Source: Diabrotica undecimpunctata (lineage: Eukaryota > Arthropoda > Insecta > Coleoptera > Chrysomelidae). From it: a stretch of DNA of 64,000 nucleotides. Every line of letters starts with the position of its first letter. Positions within the stretch are counted from its first letter, which is position 1. The notes beneath the pieces are model-generated. The model was not told the origin of the DNA. It did no database searches and saw only the letters and a list, made by a program, of their open reading frames with translations. The stretch spans positions 148,189,108 through 148,253,107 of the forward strand of contig NC_092804.1 in NCBI RefSeq assembly GCF_040954645.1, written 5' to 3'. Position numbers and translations under genes: made by a program. Positions 53,590 to 63,499 of the stretch are shown here, piece by piece.

Positions 53590-53709
53590 AGTAATATTTG
53601 CTAAAAGGCTGCTCAAGAATGGTTGTTATCCAAAATTATTCCAATACCAAAAAGTGATAATGCATAACTATGTTTACAGAAAGTTAAAACTTCTTATTGG
53701 CGAGACATA
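53590..53709 (+). pseudogene. Start of a (GAA)n-tailed retrotransposon RT, cut by Harbinger
   Basis: Plus-strand frame AAQEWLLSKIIPIPKSDNA matches the segment EWLxSxFIxIPKKxNA of the related RTs (compare KEWLTSIFICLPKKKNA at about 29330). It ends at the left Harbinger terminus, and the next part of the RT (FRKGLGT.KALFAL) appears directly after the right Harbinger terminus at about 58745. It is short, so the call rests mainly on this continuity. Confidence 0.6.
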
Positions 53710-53742
53710 GGGTCTGTTGAATAAAAATAAGTGTTACCTTAA

Positions 53743-56111
53743 CCCCTAACTGGTATGGCGGGGTCATTTTAGACCCCAAAAAAAGGTTATTAAAATTCCA
53801 GAAAAAGGAGAACACCTGGCAACGCCGCCGTTCAGCTATTCGTCTGTGGCGTTGAGTACATTACTTGAACGTAGTCGCTGCAGTTGACTTTGTACTTTGT
53901 TGAGCGTTAGACGTCGAAAGGGTCAAAATTGACCCCGCCATACCTTAAAAAGGTCAATTGTCAGTGATTTAGTTTTAAATAATTATGGCTAATTCAAGTG
54001 TCAGAACGAGACCCTTGACACAACAGGAGTTAGAAGACATAGCTGAACAGATTGGTGACAGCGATTTCGACATATCTGATGCAGAGACAATTGTTACTGA
54101 GCATGATACTGACTCTGAAGCTGGTGATCAAAGTGACACTGGAAATAATAACGATCAAATCTTAGGTACCGATCGAGTAGTGAGGATGACAGTAGTGATA
54201 ACGAACAGCAAAGTTACTATTACGGGAGAAATAGAAAAAAATGGTCAAAGCAAGCTCCTGCGTCGAGCCGAACTCGTGCAACAAATATCGTGTCACATGT
54301 ACCAGGACTTGTTGGATCAGCACGAATAAACAAACTTATGACTCCTGCTAAAGCATTCCAACTGTTAGTTGATGATAAAATAATTGACCAGATTATTGAG
54401 AGAACCAACGAAAATAACCAGTTTGCAAACAAATTATGGAGATAACGCTTTAGGATGCAGTACAATAAACCATGTTGACAAAATTGAAATTTTAGCATTT
54501 TTTGATCTGTATTTGGCAGGCGTGTTCAAATCAAACAATGAAGATATAAATTCTCTCTTTGCAACTGATGGTACTGGTCGTGATATATTCCGTTCCGTAA
54601 TGACAGCAAAAAGGTTTAGTTTTTTTCCTGACATCTTTGAGATTTGACGATCCGTAAACTAGAGACCAGCGTATTGTAAATGGAGACAAGCTGGCAGCAA
54701 TTTCTGAAATTTTTTACCATTTTGTAAATAACTTCAAACTAATTATTCGTGTGGAGAATACGTAACAGTGGATGAAATGCTCGTCGGTTTCCGTGGAAAA
54801 TGTAAATTTAGAATGTATATAAAGAGTAAGCCTGAAAAATACGGACTCAAAATAATGTGCCTGTGTGACGCCCGTACCTATTATCTAATCAATGCCTTTG
54901 TTTATACTGGAAAACAAGATGCAATACCTAATCCAAAAAAGCTATCCATACCAACACTAAATGTTCTTTCGCTCACTGCATCAATAGTAAATTCCAATCG
55001 CACTGTAACTGGTGACAATTGGTTTTCTTCACTAGAGCTTGTTGAAGAGCTACGCCGCTGTAAACTTACTTACGTTGGTACTATGCGGAAAAATAAAAGA
55101 GATTTGCCAACGGAGTTTTTACCGAATAATCAACGTCCGGTTTATTCATCTATTTTTGGATTTACTAAAGACGTGACCCTGGTGTCCTACGTACCGAAAA
55201 AAAAACCGATCCGTTTGTCTAGTGTCCAGTCTCCATCATAACAACAAAGTATTGGAGACAGCTAAGAAACTACCGGATATTATAGACTTTTACAACATTA
55301 CTAAAATTGGGGTGGATGTACTGGATCAAACTTGTGCCAACTACAAAGTAGGACGGCGTACTAGAAGATGGCCACAAGCTATTTGGTTTCGGATCATGAA
55401 TGCTGCTGGTGTCAATGGACATGTTTTATATAACGCTGCTAATCCAGAATCTGGGTTGACACGGCAAAAATTCTTGATTGATTTAGGTAAACAGCTAATA
55501 CACAATCACTTAGTTCGGCGTGCTGTTATGGTAAATATTCCCAGAGAATTGACAGAACTTATTCGTCGAGTTGGCCACATCCCGGTAGACGACCAAAACC
55601 AGGCAAGGTAAAGAGCTCCTAAACGTGGGAGATGTTATATTTGCCCACGTAATGATAATAAACAATCACTTAGATGTAATAAGTGTGAAAAACATATATG
55701 CAAAAACCATTGTGTTACATCAAATTTTTGTAGTAGGTGTAGTTATCATCATGTTCATACTTGTTTGTTAAATTTTTTGTATATAATTAAATATTTCTCA
55801 TTTGGTTTTTGATCCTTTATTTAAACATTATTTAATAAGAATTTATTACTTTTTGAAAATACACGTGAGTTTTTTCGTTATTTTTTGAGATTTTTTACTT
55901 GGAGTGGTTTTTTAAGTCAACTCCATATATTTCTTTCTAGCAGTAAGTGATATAGAATTTTTTGGTTTATGCAGTATTATAATCATTAATATAATACTTT
56001 TTTATTATAATTTGCTTAATTTTTTGTTTATTTACACAAAAAAATCCAAAGGTCAAATATGACCCCGCCATACCTTATATGTTTTTTTTTTTTTGCCATA
56101 CCAGTTAAGGG
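53743..56111 (+). mobile_element. piggyBac-6, full length, nested in Harbinger
   Basis: TTAA at 53739-53742 and 56112-56115. Ends: CCCCTAACTGGTATGGC on the left, and CCCTTAACTGGTATGGC when the right end is complemented (one difference in 17). The block GGTATGGCGGGGTCA or its complement recurs inside both ends (53751, about 53935, about 56062), giving subterminal repeats. Length 2369 bp. Of the piggyBac copies in the window this one is best preserved. Confidence 0.95.
53985..55775 (+). pseudogene. piggyBac-6 transposase, few lesions
   Basis: N-terminus MANSSVRTRPLTQQELEDIA with an acidic stretch ISDAETIVTEHDTDSEAGD (53985-54329). Next LDLYLAGVFKSN-like sequence in ILAFFDLYLAGVFKSNNEDI (54384-54647). 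DDE core: VDEMLVGFRGKCKFRMYI, KYGLKIMCLCDARTY and VTGDNWFSSLELVEEL (54768-55241), then KIGVDVLDQTCANYKVGRRT (55222-55611). All three catalytic Asp positions and the second Asp of GVDxxD are kept. The Cys-rich tail GRCYICPRNDNKQSLRCNKC, HICKNHCVTSNFCSRC ends near 55775. Frame breaks lie near 54240-54330, 54640-54770, 55225 and a stop at 55611. The first ATG at 53985 follows the inner TIR copy and is the natural start. Confidence 0.93.
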
Positions 56112-56410
56112 TTAAAAGTAGTAACTTTTAAGCACAAGTTAATACTTATAAGGATAAGATATTACTTATTTTTATTTGAATAAAAGTAAGTGTTTTCTTA
56201 TAATGTAATACTGGAAAAATATTCTGAAATTTAAGTATATACTTGTAAGTATTAACTTATGCTTGTAAGTATTTACTTATAAAATTGTCTTGTGATGTTT
56301 TTATAGCTGCAAGACAAGTTTTAACAAGTTTGTAAACGTCGCGTGCGCCGTTGAGATTTCTGTGTAGTAGGTACATCCACGTCAGTTAAATTTTAGCGCT
56401 ATAAATAGTC

Positions 56411-57111
56411 ATGTCGTCGTCAAGTGAGGAAGAATTACCTGTCGAGAGTGGTTGTCAAAGGCTTATATTTGTAAAAATATTGAAAAATCATACGGTTCTT
56501 CTAAACAAATCAATGGTTCCGGCAATTGTTAAAAGTAAAGAGAAGGCATGGAACGGGATAAGATATCAATTTATTAAGTCTTCTGGTACAAGTATTACTA
56601 TTGACAAATTAAAATAAATTCTCAATAACATGAAAACAGATGTAAAGAAGAAAACGGATAAAAATATGACTGGTAACAAAAAAAATAAATTGCGCGAATG
56701 GGAAAAAGAATTTCTGGATATATTGAATTTTAAAAAAAATCCAGTATTCACGAAAATTCCTGGGGGATGTTTCATTGGAACTAACAATGGAGAAGCGAAC
56801 AATCTAGAAAATACTGGATCAGCTAGTACCAATTCACAAATACCCTCATCTATAGGAACGCTGAAAAACGCCCAAAGAACAAGAAATTTAAGTTAGAGAC
56901 CGATGAAACGGAAAGTTTATCAACACAAGAGTTGCAACGACTTGTTCTTCTTGAACAATTAAATGTTGCTAGACTTCAAGCGCAAAGGGAAAAACTTCTG
57001 ATAGAAAAATTGACAAATGTTTTGCCATATCGAATTCCTGAAGATAGTTTTGGAGCAGAAGTGGTTAATAATTGCATCGTATCAGAACTACGAGAATACA
57101 TAAACTTGTAA
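56411..57111 (+). pseudogene. Harbinger Myb/SANT-like accessory protein
   Basis: Start MSSSSEEELPVESG at 56411. The domain VKILKNHTVLLNKSMVPAIV, KEKAWNGIRYQFIKSSG resembles the Myb/SANT-like (Myb_DNA-bind_5) trihelix found in the second protein of Harbinger elements, which helps the transposase enter the nucleus and bind the ends (known for HARBI1/NAIF1-type pairs). A single in-frame TAA at 56615-56617 follows DKLK; the frame continues with TGNKKNKLREWEKEFLDIL to 56896. A shift near 56870 then leads to STQELQRLVLLEQLNVARLQ, a coiled-coil-like C-terminus ending REYINL. Two lesions in about 230 codons. Confidence 0.8.
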
Positions 57112-57450
57112 TGTATTTGTAATTTCCAAATATGTACTGCCATTTTTAATGTATTTGTAATTTCCATATATGTACTGCAATTTTAGTTTCACATTTTTTG
57201 TTTTCTTAATTTTGTATTAAAAGTTTCAGTGTATTAAATAGGTATCAAAACAAAAAATACTTGTTTTATATTGTGGTGTCTATGGCACAAAAATTGACAA
57301 TGATATTTAAGTAAACAAATTAAAAACAACGTTAGAAAATTACAAAATCAAGTAAAATATTGTTTTTAAATATTATTGTTAAATATTGTTTCCACTAGTA
57401 ATTGGCGTTTGGTAATTGGGGGTTGGCAGCTCCTCTTTGGCGAATGATAT

Positions 57451-58388
57451 CTACTTCCGCTTCATTGTAATGTACATCATGGAGGTCTTGTGGGTTTTCC
57501 CGTTCATTTTCGGATAACTCAAAATCGTCCCGTAGATATTTGCAAATATTATGCAAAACAGCACAACAAACAATGATTTTGGAACTTTTGCCAAAGATAC
57601 TCTTAATTTAGACCCTAGTATAGGAAATCTCTGCTTTAGCTGCCCAAATACTCTTTCAATTATCACCCTTTCTCTGAAATGGGGGCTCTGAAATGGGGAA
57701 ATCTTTGGGGGTTTTTGAATGGGCATAATAACCATGGAGAAATTCCATATCCACTATCTCCAAGGAGGCAAAAATTGCCTCTAAAGCTATGTATAACTTG
57801 ATAAATCGAACTTTGTTTCCAAATCCTCGAATCGTGAACACTTCCAGGCCACTGAGTGTCCACACTTGTAATCACTTCATTTGCATCACACGTTATTTGT
57901 ACATTTATGCTAGGAAAACCTTTTCTATTAATAAATTTGTCACCAAATTCTGAAGGTTTTTTAATTTGAACATGGGTACAATCCAGTGCGCCAATAACGG
58001 TAGGTATTTGGAATCGATTTGCCCACTTTGTCCTTGCTTCTTCCATACCTTCCAGGTCAGACGGAAACTTTATCCACTGATGTGATTTCTCAAAAATTCT
58101 GTCAGCAACATTATTTATGGTTTTACATACAGTCGTATGGTGAACGCCGAAATCTTCAGCAATACCTGGTTGAAATCCAGTATCACTAACCTATCGCAGA
58201 AAAATCTCCATCCTTTGTCGAGAGCTAAGGGCACCTCCTCTGGTTTCATCTAGCTGTGGCAAAAAATAATCTGATAGAAAGTCTATACTTTCGCTTTCAA
58301 AACGTAATAGAACCTTAGACTTGCTGGGACTTACGTTTTTTCTTTTCATGTAGTGTTTATGTTTATGAACATATATAAAGTCAGCCAT
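57451..58388 (-). pseudogene. Harbinger DDE transposase
   Basis: Start MADFIYVHKHKHYMKRKNV at 58388; then LPQLDETRGGALSSRQRMEI. A single stop codon at 58191 lies within FLR.VSDTGFQ, and the same frame continues as IAEDFGVHHTTVCKTINNVA (HTH) to PTVIGALDCTHVQIKKP (first catalytic Asp), SVDTQWPGSVHDSRIW and CLLGDSGYGISPWLLCPF (second Asp). A frameshift around 57680-57730 leads to RERVIIERVFGQLKQRFPIL (catalytic Glu) and the C-terminus at 57451. All three catalytic residues remain. With one nonsense codon and one frameshift in about 310 codons, this is a recently active family. Confidence 0.93.
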
Positions 58389-58735
58389 AATTATAACATT
58401 CGAAAAATGTTTAGAACTACCACTCTACTAGTGTAAGTATGCATAAACTACTGGCATAAGTATTCATTTGAGATTCTTTAACAAATATTAAGGTATTACT
58501 TACTAATTGTAGAATATCCTTCTTTTTATTCAACTAAAAAGAAGTAATAACTGGAAAAATTTTTGTGTAACCTTATACATTCAGTAACTACTTGAAAATA
58601 AAAGAGATTACTTATTGCTCTAAGTAAACTCTTTTACATAAAGTAATAACTGTTCTTTTATTCAATTAATATTAAGTAAATACTTAAATACGAGGAAGTA
58701 AAAGCAAATACTTATTTTTATTCAATAGACCCATA

Positions 58736-59515
58736 GTTGAGATTCAGAAAAGGACTAGGCACTAAAAAAGCTTTGTTTGCTCTAAATGTTCTTACACAGC
58801 GATGATTGGACGTCAATCAAGATATACACACTTGTTTTATAGATTTCGAAAAAGCTTTTGATAGCGTACGTTATAATTTACTTAAAAATATTCTTGAGAG
58901 CAACGGCATAAATGATAAAGATGTAATGATAAAGATGTAATAATCCTGTATTTATACTGGAATCAGCAAGCAAATATAAGAATGGAAGATGAAGTTTCAG
59001 ACGTAATAAGAGTAACACGTGGAGTGAGACAGGGATGTATATTATCGCCACAACTGTTTAATGTCTATACTGAACATATTTCGTTAATGGGGAAATAATA
59101 ATCGTTAATATAGAAGTAATAAATAACATACGATATGTAGATGATACTGTGTATTCGGCAAGAACATTGGAAGAGCTTTAACTTTAACTAGAGAATATAT
59201 AATAACTACGGTACATGGATTAATAGCAAGAAAATCAAGTATATGATATTTAGTAAAATTCCATTTCATCATACAGACATTACGGTTTAATAATCGTAGC
59301 ACTCTACGAATACGAATGTTAAAAGCATATGTGCTTAGTACTTTTTTGTATGACATGGAAGCATGGACTCTCAAACAAAACAATACAAAAAGCAGTGAAA
59401 GTTTTGATAAGTGGTGCTATCGACGAATATTAAAAATAACTTGGGTTGGCCGAATCACAAATCAGAAAGTATTGCGGTGAATGGACAAAATGACTGAAGT
59501 AATACTTACTATATA
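58736..59515 (+). pseudogene. (GAA)n-tailed retrotransposon RT, middle part
   Basis: Frames: IQKRTRH/FRKGLGT-type start, KALFALNVLTQR, DIHTCFIDFEKAFDSVRYNL (first Asp), IRVTRGVRQGCILSPQLFNV, NNIRYVDDTVYSARTLEEL (catalytic box YVDD), then, after a deletion of the KxGLxxN region, LYDMEAWTLKQNNTKSSESF and RRILKITWVGRITNQKVLR. It is a direct continuation of 53590-53709 and stops at the terminal-repeat block starting 59526. The C-terminus reappears at 62595. Many lesions. Confidence 0.85.
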
Positions 59516-59989
59516 AAAAAATTAAAAGCTGTTTTCTTGTGGCATCTTAAGGCAATTACTATTTTAATAAGAATAAGTTATAATTGAAGTTTAAAACAAG
59601 TTTATTGACGTTTCAATTTCCACTTCGGAAATCGTTCTTAAAATACAAACATTAGTAAATTAAACAAATTTTGTTTTTATTACTTGGTGAAAATTTTTTT
59701 TAATAATTTAATTTTATCTATCTAATCTATCTAATTAGCCTTCTTCTGTCCATCTTTGGACATAGGCCTCCCCAACCCTTTTCCATTCTTCTCTGTCTGT
59801 CGCTATAGTCATCCACCTAGAGCTCACGTGCTTCTTGATATCATCTGCCCATCTCATTTGGGGCCTTCCTCTGCTTCGTTTATATTCCCACGGCCTCCAA
59901 CTTATAAGAATTTTGATCCATCGGTCTTCTTTTTGTCTTATATTGTGTCCTAGAAATCTTCATTTCAATTTTGCAACTTCTTGTCTAAC

Positions 59990-60180
59990 TTAATTACTAT
60001 TTAAATGGGAATAAGCCACAATTAAAGGTTAAAATACGTTTATTGACGTTTCAATTTCCACTTCGGAAATCGAAGTGGAAATTGAAATGTCAATAAACGT
60101 ATTTTAACCTTTAATTGTGGCTTATTCCCATTTAAATAGTAATTAATTTAAAATGCCACAAGAAAATAGCTTCAGAACAA
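59990..60180. repeat. 191-bp palindromic PLE-like repeat with 12-bp target duplication
   Basis: Flanked by TTCTTGTCTAAC at 59978-59989 and 60181-60192. The insert is two head-to-head copies of the terminal repeat whose arms meet at CCACTTCGGAAATCGAAGTGG. The right arm is longer, running on to AAATAGCTTCAGAACAA. It interrupts the RTE ORF2 between VRDVR and QEVAKLK. It shows that a unit made only of inverted terminal repeats was itself inserted with a duplication. Confidence 0.93.
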
Positions 60181-60853
60181 TTCTTGTCTAACATCCCTCA
60201 CTTTTGTTTTCTGTCTTATCCACTCGTTTCTCTTTTTATCTATTATTCTTATGTGCAACATTTTATGATTTTATCCATGTTTGCTTTTGTAAATGTCCAC
60301 GTTTGGGAACCATAAGTGAGAACAGAGAGTACGCATTGATTGTATATTTTGGTCTTAAGATGCTGTGGATATCTTTTGTTTTTAAGAATGTAGCTTAGTT
60401 TGCCAAATGCCCCCCATGAAAGTCTAACTCGTCTTATTATCTCTGCTGTTTGGTTTTCTTTGTTAAGTTTTATAGTTTGACCCAGATATATATAATCCTG
60501 AACTTGTTCTATTTCATCTTGTCCGATCCTCATTGTGATGTCTTCATCTGTATTTGTTATGATTTTGGTCTTGCTGTAATTCGTATTAAGGCCTATCTTT
60601 TCAGCTTCTACGTCCAGTCCTTTCATAATTTCAAATAATTCTTCTTTTTTATCGGTTATTAATGCGACGTCATCAGCGTACATTAGATCGTTTAAGCGTT
60701 GTCCACAAATTTTTATACCTTTTTCTTCCCATTCTATTCTTTTAAAAATATCTTTCAGAGCCTGATTGAAAAGTTTTGGTGATATTGTGTCACCCTGTCT
60801 CACGCCTCTATTTATTTGTATTGATTTTGTTCCTTTATATACTTTAATTGTTG

Positions 60854-60854
<1 letters not shown>

Positions 60855-60915
<61 letters not shown>
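60855..60915. repeat. (TA)n expansion inside RT coding sequence
   Basis: About 30 TA units lie between codons for TELIANIY and the downstream ITTIKVYKGTKSI of the RTE-like ORF2. In the reading frame they encode alternating Ile and Tyr. The repeat probably grew from an ATATA-containing codon stretch after insertion. Confidence 0.9.
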
Positions 60916-60918
<3 letters not shown>

Positions 60919-62242
60919 CTATTAGTTCCGTATATCTGTGGTCAATTCTGCTGTTAATCAAAGAACTTTTCACTGCCCAATGTTCGACACTGTCGAAAGC
61001 CTTTTCGAAATCTATGAACGCTATATATAGAGGAATATGGTATTCATTTGCTTGTTCTATAAGTATTTTCATACTTAGTAAATGGTCACTTGTGTTAAAT
61101 CCCTTTCTAAAACCAGCTTGTTCTTTCGACTGGTATCAGTCGAATTTTGTCATCAATCTATTGGTTAAAATTTTTGTTAGGAGTTTATACAGTACATTGA
61201 GGAGTGATAGAACGGTAGTTTTTTATATCTGCTTTATCCCCTTTCTTGTGTAGGATAATGGTTACGGATTCCCTCCAGTTGTTTGGGATTCTTTTTTCTT
61301 TTAATAACTTGTTAAAAAGGGAATGTAGAGTATTAATTACCACTTTTCCACCATATTTCAGCATCTCTGCAGTCATTCCACCTTTTTCAGGCGATTTGTT
61401 GTTATTCATTTCTTTCAATGCCTTCTTTATTTCTGATTTGCTTATTTCTGGCTGTAGCTCTGAGTTGCCATTTTTTATTTTAGGCTTAAGTTGGTTTTTA
61501 ATTTCTTCTGGTGGTCCTTTTTTTGTTTTATATAATTCTGATTTCGATCTTAAGCATTTCATATTTTTGTTGTTCTGTATTACTTCTTTTATTTTTATTT
61601 CTTGTTCTTTTCTCTTGTTTTGTTTTATCATTCTGCTTATTTTTTTATTGATTTCTACATATTCTATAGATTTCCTTTTGCATTCTTCGTTTAGCTTCCT
61701 TCTTTTATCCATAAGCTTCTTTGTTCCTGTTGATATATAGTTGTTAATTTTATCTAACTCATTTATATTGACAATTCAGACACATATTATACATTTTAAA
61801 GTAGAAGACTTTAAAATGATATTGGCAATATAGCTGAAATGCGTTCCTGGGACGACTTTATTGTAAGATAGTTTATTCTATTACATGAAATCAACTTTAA
61901 CTTGAGAATATCGGTCAGAAAAAATTATAGGACATTAAAATTCTTCTGTTAGTGATAACATAGTAAATCATGAGGAAAAACAGGAATAAAAACCTTATAA
62001 TACTGTTCCGACATGGTAACTATTTGGTCTTGTATATATTTAGTTTACTATCAATAAACAAATTTTTATTTTAAATATATGTTATTTGACAAACGTAAAT
62101 GATGTATCCTCGATATGTTACTGGTTTACTAATAGTGGTATTTTCCTTTTATTCTCCCGATTCCTCGATTAATATGGGTAACAAGATCCTACTGCATTCT
62201 GCCAAAGAATATGCAAAACAATTGTTCTCAATATTGTTACAT

Positions 62243-62457
62243 TTTAAAGTAATTACTATTTAAATGGGAATAAGCCACAATTAAAGGTTAAAGTAAGTTT
62301 ATTGACGTTTCAATTTCCACTTCTGAAATCGTTCTCAAAATACAAACATTAATAAATTAAACTATTTTGAGAACGATTTCCGACGTGGAAATTGAAACGT
62401 CAATAAACTTACTTTAACCTTTAATTGTGGCTTATTCCCATTTAAATAGTAATTAAA
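62243..62457. repeat. Second palindromic pair of the PLE-like repeat
   Basis: Plus copy 62243-62348 and minus copy 62364-62457, joined by ATTAATAAATTAAACTATT. Arms share AATTACTATTTAAATGGGAA, CCACAATTAAAGGTTAAAGT and the GACGTTTCAATTTCCAC core. Unlike the pair at 59990, a spacer of about 15 bp separates the arms and the core hairpin is kept on both sides. Confidence 0.85.
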
Positions 62458-62594
62458 ACTGGTCTCATTTAGCATAATTAGAGCAGCTTCTTTGATTTTG
62501 TATTTTGAGAACAATTTCCGAAGTAAAAATTAAAAAGTCAATAAACCTATTTTAACCTTCAATTGTGGCTTATTCCCATTAAAATAGTAATTAT

Positions 62595-62765
62595 CGTAGA
62601 AGAATGTTATGGATAAAAATCTAAGATAGTTGTTTGATTGCACCATAGACGAACTGTTTAGAACAGCTGTAAGTTTAAATAGTGTTAATGATATCCAGTC
62701 TCCTATTTTTGTAATCTCCTATCCTAGAAGAGGAACGGAAAGAAGAAGAACAACACAGTAAAAAT
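62595..62765 (+). pseudogene. (GAA)n-tailed retrotransposon, C-terminal end
   Basis: Plus-strand frame GRRRMLWIKNLR.LFDCTID and ELFRTAVSLNSVNDIQS matches the ORF2 C-terminus of the group (compare GRRRMSWLRNLREW and ELFRAAVSKV at 28030-28180). It ends in GGAAAGAAGAAGAACAAC, a tail remnant. About 40 residues between the RT at 59515 and this block are missing, presumably lost at the insertion. Confidence 0.85.
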
Positions 62766-63060
62766 TCTTACTCTTAAGATAAGATGTTTATTCTGAAACA
62801 CGTGCTGTCTTATATCTTTTTAATGTACTTTTATTCTTTAACAAAAATGACACAATGAATATTCATAAATTAGCTCAATTCATCAAAAAAATAACTGAAT
62901 CATAATTGTAAAAACAAGTTTAAATTCGATTTAAAAATATAAGTAAATTATCGAGTGAGTCCTATACACAATTTGATAATGCTTCTCCTGAAATTATAAT
63001 TGTCAGAATGTACTTATATTAAAAAAGTCGCTAATTTTTGATTGCATTAGCTTCGATGCT
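62766..63060. other. Unassigned AT-rich sequence
   Basis: Nothing recognised. Confidence 0.3.
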
Positions 63061-63063
63061 TAT

Positions 63064-63480
63064 TTTCTTCCAGCCAAGTCCTTCATTCGCTTAAGTGGCA
63101 AAAGCTGAACTTGACTACATTCTGGCTCTGTCTCATACCAAGACATCACTGTCTCTAGCGCCATAAAAGCTTTCGAATTTGAAAGAATTAAATCGTCGTC
63201 TGCTGAGTCGTCTTCACTGTCTTCGTTATTTATGACTCTTGAACTTAGGTTGCATAATCGTTATCATCCAGGATCTTGTAGTGTACCATCTGTGTATCAT
63301 CCATTTCTATCACGATCTAACCATTTTTCAACATCTTCTGCGTCATATTCTTAAAAGTCTTAAACTGACTGGCACAAAACACCAACTTCTATTACATTTT
63401 TAAAAGTTTCTGGTTCATTTTTACCTGCGAGCGTCTTCTTCCGTATCTTTGTTTTCCGTTCAAAGCTTATTTCATGCTTT
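63064..63480 (-). pseudogene. Tigger/jerky-like transposase, C-terminal part
   Basis: Minus strand: KTEQKHEISFERKTKIRKKT near 63440-63490, AEDVEKWLDRDRNGW near 63310-63340, then NEDSEDDSADDDLILSNSKA and FMALETVMSWYETEPECSQV, QLLPLKRMKDLAGRK with a stop at about 63067. The acidic stretch followed by ALETVMSWYE...LLPLKRMKDLA is the typical C-terminus of pogo/Tigger and jerky-type proteins. Stops near 63245 and 63355 and shifts indicate decay. The DDE core is not found between here and the window end. Confidence 0.75.
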
Positions 63481-63499
63481 TGTTCAGTTTTTCTTGATA

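Larger units (their letters stand above)
53710..58732. mobile_element. PIF/Harbinger element with both genes, hosting piggyBac-6
   Basis: Inverted ends: GGGTCTGTTGAATAAAAATA on the left, and the complement of the right end reads GGGTCTATTGAATAAAAATA. Both sides are bordered by ATA (53707-53709 and 58733-58735), a 3-bp duplication as usual for this superfamily. Inside, next to both ends, are many AAGTAATAACTT-like short repeats. The element carries two divergent-type genes, a Myb/SANT-like protein (plus) and a DDE transposase (minus), converging toward 57.2 kb. piggyBac-6 is inserted 33 bp from the left end. Confidence 0.92.
59745..61712 (-). pseudogene. ORF2 of the RTE-like element
   Basis: Minus-strand blocks: linker DKRRKLNEECKRKSIEYVEI and RT onset KALKEMNNNKSPEKGGMTAE, WRESVTIILHKKGDKADIKN (61185-61712); LTNRLMTKF with EQAGFRKGF (about 61090-61180); IPLYIAFIDFEKAFDSVEHW (60854-61072, first Asp); then a TA expansion; MRQGDTISPKLFNQALKDIF, LNDLMYADDVALITDKKEEL (YADD), QDYIYLGQTIKLNKENQTAE and VLTYGSQTWTFTKAN (60249-60803); after the palindrome, RQEVAKLK.RFLGHNIRQKE, WKPRSRGRP-type KRSRGRPQMRWADDIKKHV and YVQRWTEEG (59745-59977). 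Apart from the TA tract and palindrome there are about three frame breaks. Confidence 0.93.
59721..61743 (-). mobile_element. RTE-like retrotransposon with 13-bp target duplication
   Basis: Flanked by TTAATTTTATCTA at 59708-59720 and 61744-61756. The 3' end (left) is a GATAGATTAGATAGATAAA-type tail made of the target-like TAGA/TAGATTAGA repeats. It is 5'-truncated upstream of the RT. It contains the 191-bp palindrome at 59990-60180 and a TA expansion at 60855-60915. Confidence 0.93.
59526..62594. mobile_element. Block of PLE-like terminal repeats interrupting the RT
   Basis: Bounded by terminal-repeat copies in opposite orientation: 59526-59641 (plus) and 62500-62594 (minus). Both contain AATTACTATTTTAAT(GGG)AATAAG and the hairpin core with CCACTTCGGAAAT or its complement. 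Inside are unique AT-rich DNA (61757-62240), the RTE-like element (59721-61743) and a second inverted pair of the repeat (62243-62457). The outer pair resembles the inverted pLTR arrangement of the PLE at 8889-9580, though no PLE coding remains. Confidence 0.6.
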
